NCBI GenBank assembly: GCA_946481445.1
Contig: CAMLOA010000145.1
Span: 1-5,907, forward strand
DNA: 5,907 nucleotides
DNA from: an uncultured Devosia sp.
Lineage (GTDB): Bacteria > Pseudomonadota > Alphaproteobacteria > Rhizobiales > Devosiaceae
Direction of reading: 5' to 3'
This document shows, piece by piece, positions 1 through 5,907 of the stretch. The stretch's first letter is position 1. The number at the start of each line of letters is the position of its first letter. The notes beneath the pieces were generated by a model, which was not told the DNA's origin, did not search any database, and saw nothing but the letters and a program-made list of their open reading frames with translations. Position numbers and translations under genes: made by a program.

Positions 1-233
1 ATCAGTGTATCCGCCAGGGTTTCCGGCAGTGATGCAACGCGTTCGAAGCCACCCTTGTCGCGCCCATATTCGGCTGCCGCGGTGACGCCGGCCGCTATCG
101 CGCCTGCCGAAGTTCCGCCGATATTGCGGAAGCAGTAGACCTTGGCGAGTTCGACCACGGCGCGAGGATAGACCACGCCGCTGGTGATCCCTCCCTTCAT
201 CACCAGGTCGCATTCATGCTGCGGTCGTTCCAT
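1..233 (-). CDS. Patatin-like phospholipase / lipid acyl hydrolase, N-terminal part (runs off the window)
   Basis: Only the first 77 codons are present; the gene continues beyond position 1. The N-terminus carries the patatin hallmarks. A glycine-rich oxyanion-type loop, KGGITSG, lies at about residues 13-19 and is followed by a VVYP strand. The nucleophile elbow GTSAG lies at residues 40-44, with Ser42 as the predicted catalytic serine. The partner Asp of the Ser-Asp dyad should lie downstream and cannot be seen. Patatin-family enzymes hydrolyse acyl chains from membrane lipids; bacterial members include toxins and the lipid-degrading effectors of CBASS. No signal peptide is seen, which fits a cytoplasmic enzyme acting on the inner membrane. 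The start at 233 is supported by a strong AGGAGG 5 nt upstream. The gene begins 17 nt after the HNH nuclease stop, so it is probably co-transcribed with it and is the third gene of the cassette. Family assignment is firm; the defence role is inferred from neighbours. Confidence 0.88.
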   Translation of the reverse strand, partial: MERPQHECDLVMKGGITSGVVYPRAVVELAKVYCFRNIGGTSAGAIAAGVTAAAEYGRDKGGFERVASLPETLADTL

Positions 234-238
234 TGCTG

Positions 239-244
239 CCTCCT
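239..244 (-). promoter_or_regulatory. Strong ribosome binding site of the patatin-like gene
   Basis: The minus strand reads AGGAGG, 5 nt before the ATG at 233-231, in the 17-nt gap after the HNH gene. It fixes the start of the patatin gene. It also suggests that the putative lipase has its own efficient translation signal rather than depending only on coupling to the gene before it. Confidence 0.75.
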
Positions 245-250
245 GCCGTC

Positions 251-1150
251 TCAGTCCTCGTCCGCTTGATCCAGCCAGGCGCGGACCAGCGTGCAGAAGG
301 GCTGGTCGTCCGCCGCCATGCGGGTGATCTCGTCCATGACCTGCTCGGCCAGCGCATCGAGCCGGGTTGCCATCGCCTCGTCTGCTGCCGGGCCGGCCCT
401 CAGCTGCGCTGCGATGTCCTCGAGTTCCTCGGACAGACCGGCAAGGAAGTTGACCCTCTGCAGCACACGCGTCCGCTCCTGCACCAGTCCCAGCCGGTTG
501 AGGCCATAGACGTGGATCGACGCCAGGCCGCGAGGCGACGGCACGCCTGCCGCGAGCACCGGCAGCATCAGGGCCAGCGGTTCGACATCATCGAAATAGT
601 AGCGCAGGTGCTGTGCAGGGTCGTCGATAGTGGGTTCCAGCAACAGGGCCTGTTCGGCCACGATATCGGCGCCCTCTTCGGCCACCCGCACGCCGGCGAT
701 TGGAAACAGGTCCTGCTTGCCCAGTTTGGCAATGCCATCGTCGATATCCGGCGCCAGGTAGAGCTCCTCGAGGCTTTCCGGCAGCGCGGGGAGGACCTGC
801 CAGCGGCGCCGGTTGCAGTCGATGCAACTGGGCAGCAGGTTTTCCCAGGCCATGGCCAGCCACCAATAGCCGGGGTGTCCGGGCGCATCGGCGACCTTTC
901 CCTTGGGCCTGTAGTGCTCGACATCCACCGGGGCCTGGCCGAAATAGTAGCTCTCGCAATAGGCGCATTTGCCGTGGAAGAGCTTCTCCAGGGCCAGCTT
1001 GACCCCGGTGTCGCCATAGGCTGCGAAGTCGAAACTGCTGGCGCCCCCGGCAAACGCGGCGCGCGCGGCGACCAGTTCCTTCTCGCCCTTGCTGCCGGGC
1101 TCGGTCAGTACTTCAGGAGGCGGCACGGCACTGCGATCGACTCGCCGCAT
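251..1150 (-). CDS. HNH endonuclease, PtuB-like (Septu/retron-associated type)
   Basis: The protein has 299 aa. It shows a complete zinc-supported HNH core: GKCAYCES with Cys62 and Cys65, then DVEHYRPKG with Glu78 and His79 (predicted metal and catalytic residues), then SCIDCNRRR with Cys109, Cys112 and Asn113. This CxxC / EHxRPK / CxxCN layout is that of the TIGR02646-like family, which includes PtuB, the nuclease subunit of Septu and of retron-Ec78-type systems. PtuB cuts nucleic acid when its partner ATPase PtuA is triggered. A GLNR segment near residue 217 and a helical, acidic C-terminus (about 230-299) follow. The ATG at 1150 is chosen because it gives MRRVDRS, matching the paralogous N-terminus of the gene upstream. 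The GTG one codon earlier (1153) is the alternative. ATG overlaps the previous stop in TGATG, so translation is probably coupled. Nuclease assignment is strong; PtuB-like is a family resemblance judged by eye. Confidence 0.85.
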   Translation of the reverse strand: MRRVDRSAVPPPEVLTEPGSKGEKELVAARAAFAGGASSFDFAAYGDTGVKLALEKLFHGKCAYCESYYFGQAPVDVEHYRPKGKVADAPGHPGYWWLAMAWENLLPSCIDCNRRRWQVLPALPESLEELYLAPDIDDGIAKLGKQDLFPIAGVRVAEEGADIVAEQALLLEPTIDDPAQHLRYYFDDVEPLALMLPVLAAGVPSPRGLASIHVYGLNRLGLVQERTRVLQRVNFLAGLSEELEDIAAQLRAGPAADEAMATRLDALAEQVMDEITRMAADDQPFCTLVRAWLDQADED

Positions 1151-3246
1151 CACATCTGCTCCAGCCGCTCGCGGATACGCCGCCTGGTCTCAGCCCGCAG
1201 GGCTCTGCGCGCGGCATCGGGCAGGTGACGGCGGTCTACCAGGTACTGGGCGACCACTTCGTGCACCAGCCGGCCCGCCTCGCCCAGTCCGATCGGAAGC
1301 GCGCGGCCGATCTCGTCACGCAAGGCACGCCACGCGGCCTGGACATCGGGTTCGTTCCTTTTTTCGCCGGCCAGGTAGTCCGCCAGCCGCGCCAGGCGTT
1401 TTTCGGTTTCGGGGTCGTCGGCCGAATAGAGGCCGAACAGGTCCGAGGTCAGCAATTGCTCCACCGTGAGGGTCGCCACGTCGGGCAGGTCCGTCAGCGT
1501 TTCCACCTGAACAGGCAGGCTGGTGTGGCTCGCCTCCCCCGGTACACGCTGCAATACCTTCACCTCTCCCTGCCCCATCCCGCGCAGGCAGAGCGGATCG
1601 TGGGTTGTGACCACGAAGGTCATGCCCGGCAGGGCCCGGCGAAGCCCGGCCATGATCTGGATCTTCCAGCGGGGATGGAGGTGCGCCTCGACCTCGTCGA
1701 TCAACACGATGCCACGGGCTGAAAACAAGGAGCGGAAGCCGGCATCGTTGCGCCGGTCCATTGCCCAGCGCATCACATCGCAGGTCAATGCCAGGATGGT
1801 GCGGAAGCCCGATGAAACGCTGGACAGCGGCGTGCGGGCGCGCCGGCCGTCGCGAAGATCGGAAACGACAAAGCAGGTGGCCGTGGCTGGGTCGCGCTCG
1901 ATGACGGAGAAGGACTCCGCGGCGCCGAATATCTCGCGCAGGGCCCGCACCACGTCCTCGAAGTGGCGATCATCCAGGCCGAGCAGCCAGTCCTGGGGAT
2001 TGGACAGCAGATTGTCGGACCGGAAGAGGCTCACCACCGGCCGCTCCGGCGACCAGTTGCGCCGCTTGTCCAGATAATGGCGGTAGGCCCCATAGGCATA
2101 GACGGGCTGGCGCGGATCGATCCCGGTGGTGGTGAACCCTTCCGCGGTAATCGTCAGCGTTCGCCGCCCGCCGCCTTCAAAGATCAGATCAACCCTGGCG
2201 GTGCCGCGGGGCTGGGCGTCCGGCTGACCCATGAGGCGCGGATCGAGGAGGTACTTTCCAGGTGGCTCCGCGAGTTTTTCGCGCGCCTTGTCACCCATCA
2301 GGCAGAGTGCAATCGCTTCCAGGATGGAGCTCTTTCCCGTCGCGTTCTCGCCCAGGATCAGCGTGGCCTGTGCCAGCTTGGCTGCAGGATCGAAAGGCAG
2401 AATGAGCTCAAGCTTTTCCAGCGCCTTGAAGTTTTCGACCTCGACGCGGACAAGGCGGGGTGGCGGGGCTGGCGTAGACGACACCGCTACTTCCGGTGCA
2501 GACACATCCAACGGGCCGACGGCTTCCTGCCGCTGGCGGACCAGCAGGTCCCACAAGCCGACGAATTCGGCGTCCGCCGGGGGAGGCGCGCTCAGGGCAT
2601 CGTAGGCCGCGAAGGCCTGACGACGGCGTTCGACGAGATTTTCGCGGTTGAGATTGAAATGCTCGATGGTGAACACCGCATCCTCGGAATGCGGCAGGAT
2701 ACGACCGCTGGATTGCGGTCGAAAATGCTCCCGCAGATCCTTCGGCCCACCGGGGTCGATCAGCTTGGGGTTCTCCTTGAGTGGATAACTCGGCCACAAG
2801 CCATCCCCGGAGGCCACGTAAGCGGCGTATTCCTCGGGGGTGGGCATCGACAGCCTCTTCTTCCACACCGGGAACAGGTTGCGCTGGCGCGGGCGGCATT
2901 CGTAGCAGATGGGGTAGATATTCTGCCACGCATCGGCCAACCAGCCGTAGAGCAGGTGCGCCATGGGATTGCTCGGTTCATGCGGCTCCGCATCGCTGGT
3001 GGGCCGGAAACGATAGGCGGTGGTCCGCACCGCACTCTCGCAAAAGGCGCATTTGCCCAGGAAGAGTTCGTTCAGGGCGCGCGAGATAGAGGCGTCCTCC
3101 GGCAGGTGCCTGTCCGGCACGCGGGTCTGGGCGCGCTGGGCGGGGTCGAGTCGAAGGTAGTCGAGAAACTGCTGCCTGGCCTGCTGGGCGGATCGACTGC
3201 TCAGATAGGCAGGAGGCGGCACCCGGGTACGGTCGATCTTGCGCAT
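1150..3246 (-). CDS. Degenerate HNH domain fused to a PtuA-like AAA/ABC-type ATPase
   Basis: The protein has 698 aa and two parts. Residues 1 to about 235 resemble the whole HNH protein encoded next door: MRKIDRT start, GKCAFCES (Cys66, Cys69), a YGWLADAWQN stretch, a second CxxC (Cys114, Cys117) and a late NLNR segment. The catalytic EH of EHxRP is replaced by YR (YRFRP), and the Asn after the second CxxC by Arg, so nuclease activity is unlikely while the zinc fold seems kept. A Pro/Ala/Val-rich linker (about 245-264) leads to the ATPase. That has a VENFKAL strand, Walker A GENATGKSS (299-307), an LSSVSSG signature-like motif (474-480), Walker B VLIDEVEAHLHP (Asp517, Glu518) and switch histidine 549 in TTHD. 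This is the AAA_15/21, OLD/PtuA-like class, whose members act as oligomeric sensors or gates for a nuclease partner. ATG 3246 is preferred over ATG 3255 because it aligns with the paralogue; neither has a strong Shine-Dalgarno. It is probably the first gene of the cassette. Confidence 0.85.
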   Translation of the reverse strand: MRKIDRTRVPPPAYLSSRSAQQARQQFLDYLRLDPAQRAQTRVPDRHLPEDASISRALNELFLGKCAFCESAVRTTAYRFRPTSDAEPHEPSNPMAHLLYGWLADAWQNIYPICYECRPRQRNLFPVWKKRLSMPTPEEYAAYVASGDGLWPSYPLKENPKLIDPGGPKDLREHFRPQSSGRILPHSEDAVFTIEHFNLNRENLVERRRQAFAAYDALSAPPPADAEFVGLWDLLVRQRQEAVGPLDVSAPEVAVSSTPAPPPRLVRVEVENFKALEKLELILPFDPAAKLAQATLILGENATGKSSILEAIALCLMGDKAREKLAEPPGKYLLDPRLMGQPDAQPRGTARVDLIFEGGGRRTLTITAEGFTTTGIDPRQPVYAYGAYRHYLDKRRNWSPERPVVSLFRSDNLLSNPQDWLLGLDDRHFEDVVRALREIFGAAESFSVIERDPATATCFVVSDLRDGRRARTPLSSVSSGFRTILALTCDVMRWAMDRRNDAGFRSLFSARGIVLIDEVEAHLHPRWKIQIMAGLRRALPGMTFVVTTHDPLCLRGMGQGEVKVLQRVPGEASHTSLPVQVETLTDLPDVATLTVEQLLTSDLFGLYSADDPETEKRLARLADYLAGEKRNEPDVQAAWRALRDEIGRALPIGLGEAGRLVHEVVAQYLVDRRHLPDAARRALRAETRRRIRERLEQM
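1159..1163 (-). promoter_or_regulatory. Ribosome binding site of the HNH nuclease gene
   Basis: The minus strand reads TGGAG, 8 nt before the ATG at 1150 and 5 nt before the alternative GTG at 1153, so it cannot decide between them. It lies inside the last codons of the ATPase gene, as expected for a coupled TGATG junction. Confidence 0.5.
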
Positions 3247-3286
3247 CGTGCACATCCATCAAGTGACAGTTTGCAGCAAATACGCC

Positions 3287-3320
3287 TCGAATTGTCGCAA
3301 CCCAGCGGTTGCGAATTCGA
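3287..3320. repeat. Interrupted inverted repeat upstream of the HNH-ATPase gene
   Basis: The outer arms TCGAATT (3287-3293) and AATTCGA (3314-3320) and the inner arms CGCAACC (3296-3302) and GGTTGCG (3307-3313) are all perfect. They enclose a 4-nt loop, with a 2-nt bulge (GT, 3294-3295) on one side, giving 14 paired bases in total. It ends about 40 nt before the preferred start codon at 3246. No T-tract follows on the minus strand, so it is not a standard intrinsic terminator. It could be an operator for a dimeric regulator, a 5'-leader hairpin in the cassette mRNA, or the 3' end of the transporter transcript. Confidence 0.7.
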
Positions 3321-3371
3321 TCGGCCGGCAGAGACTACGACGGCCTGATGCTTCAGTCTATCGCGAGATAT

Positions 3372-3388
3372 CGGCAGTTTTACTGTCG
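3372..3388. repeat. Short imperfect inverted repeat
   Basis: Arms CGGCAGT (3372-3378) and ACTGTCG (3382-3388) flank a 3-nt loop and have one mismatch (G opposite T on the plus strand, A opposite C on the minus strand). It lies about 60 nt past the stop of the DppF-type gene and could be a 3'-end hairpin of that transcript or part of a regulatory site. No T-tract follows. Such short repeats also arise by chance. Confidence 0.35.
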
Positions 3389-3447
3389 CACGACTACCCT
3401 ATGTTTGGGTTCAACCGGACCAACAATCGATCGAAGGGCGGAGCGGC

Positions 3448-4436
3448 CTAGACGTGGTGGCAACGCACCTGATGGCCGGCGCCCAGCTGGGTGGGCCCCG
3501 GCATGGTCTGCCTGCAAATTTCGGTGGCGCGTGGACAGCGCGAAACAAACGGACATCCGCGGCTGCCGGCCGTCCAGATCGGTATGTCGGTTGCGCGGCG
3601 GGTGTGCGAGGCGGCGATCTTCCGGTTGGGGTTGGGCACGGCTTCGATGAGCAATTGCGTATAGGGGTGCTGCGGCCGGTCGGTGATCTCCTGGCTGGGG
3701 CCCTGCTCCACCACATGGCCGGCATACATCACGGCCGTTTCCTCGGCGAAGTAGCGCGCAGTGGCGATGTCGTGCGTGATGTAGAGCGCGGCCAGCTGCC
3801 GTTGCTGCTTGAGGTCCTCGAGCAGGTTGAGGATCCCCAGCCGTACCGAGACGTCGAGCATGGACGTCGGTTCGTCTGCCAGCAACACCTTGGGCTGTAC
3901 CGCCAGCGCGCGGGCTATGGCCACGCGCTGGCGCTGGCCCCCGGAGAGTTCGTGCGGGCGCCGTTTGAGATAGTCGGCGGCGGGCCTGAGACCCACGCTT
4001 TCCAGTAGCATCAGCATCTCGGCCTCCACCGCCTTTCCCCTGATGTCGGGGCGATGCAGGCGCAGCGGGCGTTCGAGGTGATATCCAATGGATTGGGTCG
4101 GATTCAGCGAGCCGAAGGGATCCTGGAACACCATCTGCACATCGGCGCGATACTGCTGCAGCCTGCTGCCGCGAAATGTGGCTATGTCCTCGCCGCGAAA
4201 CCGGATCGCACCCCGTGTCGGATCGTAGACCCGGGCCAGCATGCGGGCGCAGGTGGATTTGCCGGACCCCGATTCACCCACCAGGGCGAGCGCGCGCCCG
4301 CGCGTCAGCCTGAGTGTGACCCCGGAGAGCGCGCGCAACACCGTCTGGTTGAGAAAGGCGCCGCCCAGGACGAAGTCCTTGTCCACGCCATCCATCTCGA
4401 TGACGGTTTCTGCCGACCGGGCTTCACCGGCTGGGG

Positions 4437-4455
<19 letters not shown>
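3448..4455 (-). CDS. Peptide-type ABC importer ATPase, DppF/OppF-like
   Basis: The protein has 335 aa, the usual length for the family. It is one of the two nucleotide-binding subunits that power a dipeptide/oligopeptide (or similar solute) importer on the inner face of the membrane. Motifs in order: Walker A GESGSGKST (60-68), Q-loop VFQDP (109-113), signature LSGGQRQR (170-177), Walker B VLLADEP (190-196), D-loop and switch His228 in ITHD. The C-terminal extension typical of the Opp/Dpp subfamily follows: QHPYT, then cysteines at 301, 307, 314 and 332. An open frame extends to 4551, but the ATG at 4455 is chosen. It gives the family length and MSLAEL start, has GAGG/AAGG-type sequences 4-9 nt upstream, and leaves a 19-nt overlap with the preceding DppD-type gene. 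Substrate cannot be told from the ATPase. It is the last gene of the transporter operon seen here. Confidence 0.92.
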
Positions 4456-5397
<942 letters not shown>

Positions 5398-5408
<11 letters not shown>

Positions 5409-5907
5409 CGGCACTCCTTCCCCGGCGCGTCAGGAACCGGCGAATGCGGCCTATCTTGCGCGAGGCCTTCAGTTGCGGATTGGTGATCTCGTCCACGGCG
5501 AAATTGACCATGACCAGGGCGGCGCCCGTCAGCATGATGGCAATGCAGGGGGGCCAGATTTCCCACCAGGCATTGCTTTGCAGGGCCAGGTTGTTCTGCG
5601 CCCAATAGAGCATGGTGCCCCAGGTGACGGCATTGGGATCGCCCAGGCCGATGAACTCCAGCGCCGCTTCGGCCAGGATGGCCGCAATGGTCCCCAGCAC
5701 CAGGCCTCCGACGAAGAAGCTGAGCATGTTGGGGAAGATTTCGACCAGGATGATGCGCCATTTCCGCTCGCCCATCAGTTCGGCGGACAGCACGAATTCG
5801 CGGGTCCGCAGTGACAGGGTCTGCGTTCGGATAGTTCTGGCCGGCCAGCCCCACCCGGTCAGGGCGAGCACGAGGCCGATGACCCATGGACTGGCTGTTT
5901 CCACCAT
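5398..5907 (-). CDS. Peptide-type ABC importer permease, DppC/OppC-like, C-terminal part
   Basis: The last 169 codons are present. The frame is open to the window edge, and the Met at 5907 is probably internal, because DppC/OppC proteins are usually about 280-300 aa. The visible part has a hydrophobic segment at about residues 7-19. The cytoplasmic EAA-type loop follows (about 35-58; REFVLSAELMG then IFPN), which is the coupling helix that docks on the ATPases. Two further membrane segments lie at about 61-88 and 118-138. They are separated by a GLGDPNAVTWGTM stretch typical of OppC/DppC permeases. The C-terminus is basic and cytoplasmic. Gene order permease-ATPase-ATPase and the 11-nt overlap with the DppD-type gene identify it as the second permease of the same importer. 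The first permease and the periplasmic binding protein are expected to lie upstream, outside the window. Confidence 0.88.
5414..5419 (-). promoter_or_regulatory. Ribosome binding site that decides the DppD-type start
   Basis: The minus strand reads AAGGAG, 5 nt before the ATG at 5408-5406. Its last G is also the first base of the GTG at 5414, which rules out that GTG as the start. It lies within the 3' end of the permease gene. Confidence 0.7.

Larger units (their letters stand above)
3247..3447 (-). promoter_or_regulatory. Intergenic region between the transporter operon and the defence-like cassette
   Basis: This roughly 200-nt stretch is visibly richer in A/T than the flanking genes. It must hold the end of the ABC operon and most likely the promoter of the HNH-ATPase operon. 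I see no hairpin followed by a T-tract on the minus strand, so no intrinsic terminator can be called. No -35/-10 pair with good hexamers and spacing stands out. The TTGAAC at about 3410 has no good -10 at 16-18 nt, and TATTTG at about 3280 lacks a convincing -35. The two inverted repeats inside it are listed separately. No tRNA or small gene was found. Confidence 0.4.

Noticed and set aside
233..1228. Plus-strand open frame (331 codons) opposite the HNH nuclease gene
   Set aside because: It is antisense to the conserved HNH gene and shows no family motif.
1..3246. CBASS locus
   Set aside because: The patatin resembles CapV-type effectors, but there is no CD-NTase (nucleotidyltransferase) in the window. 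The ATPase/HNH pair points to a Septu-like system. A CD-NTase beyond position 1 cannot be excluded.
3287..3320. Rho-independent terminator of the transporter operon
   Set aside because: The hairpin is strong, but the minus strand continues with mixed sequence and has no run of T after the stem.
1963..3348. Long plus-strand open frame (461 codons) opposite the HNH-ATPase gene
   Set aside because: It is antisense to a gene with unmistakable ATPase and HNH motifs. Its translation is Arg/Gly/Gln-rich low-complexity text without a recognisable domain, as expected for a shadow frame in GC-rich DNA.
3247..3447. Retron non-coding RNA (msr/msd), considered because PtuA/PtuB-like proteins accompany some retrons
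   Set aside because: No reverse transcriptase gene is in the window, and the region is short with only one solid hairpin and one weak one. The nuclease/ATPase pair here is better viewed as Septu-like unless an RT is found nearby.

Overview
The window is GC-rich bacterial DNA, probably from a proteobacterium. Dense, overlapping genes and GCC/GGC-rich codon use suggest Alphaproteobacteria, but nothing here fixes the genus. All five genes I accept lie on the minus strand, so the transcriptional order runs from high to low coordinates.

Right half (about 3448-5907): the distal part of a dipeptide/oligopeptide-type ABC importer operon. In transcriptional order it holds the C-terminal part of a DppC/OppC-type permease (cut by the window edge), a DppD/OppD-type ATPase and a DppF/OppF-type ATPase. 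The three genes overlap by 11 and 19 nt, which is typical of translational coupling. Substrate-binding protein and first permease are presumably beyond position 5907; the substrate cannot be read from what is here.

Middle (about 3247-3447): a roughly 200-nt intergenic stretch, visibly more A/T-rich than its surroundings. It contains a strong interrupted inverted repeat at 3287-3320 and a weaker one at 3372-3388. I see no terminator with a T-tract and no convincing sigma-70 promoter, but the stretch must separate two functionally unrelated operons.

Left half (1-3246): a compact three-gene cassette that looks like an anti-phage defence system. Gene 1 (698 aa) fuses an N-terminal HNH-like domain to a C-terminal ABC/SMC-like AAA ATPase of the PtuA kind. 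Gene 2 (299 aa) is a free-standing HNH endonuclease of the PtuB (Septu/retron-associated, TIGR02646-like) kind with an intact EHxRPK and CxxCN core. Gene 3 starts 17 nt further on and is a patatin-like lipid acyl hydrolase, of which only the first 77 codons are in the window. The HNH-like domain of gene 1 and the whole of gene 2 are recognisable paralogues, starting from the same MR-[KR]-[IV]-DR-[TS]-x-VPPP N-terminus. Gene 1, however, has lost the catalytic Glu-His and the Asn while keeping all four zinc-type cysteines. The inference is that an ATPase carrying a catalytically dead HNH adaptor recruits the active HNH nuclease, with a membrane-attacking phospholipase as a possible second effector. 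I know of Septu (PtuA + PtuB), and of patatins as effectors in other systems such as CBASS, but I do not recognise this three-part arrangement as a named system. It is the main point of interest in the window.
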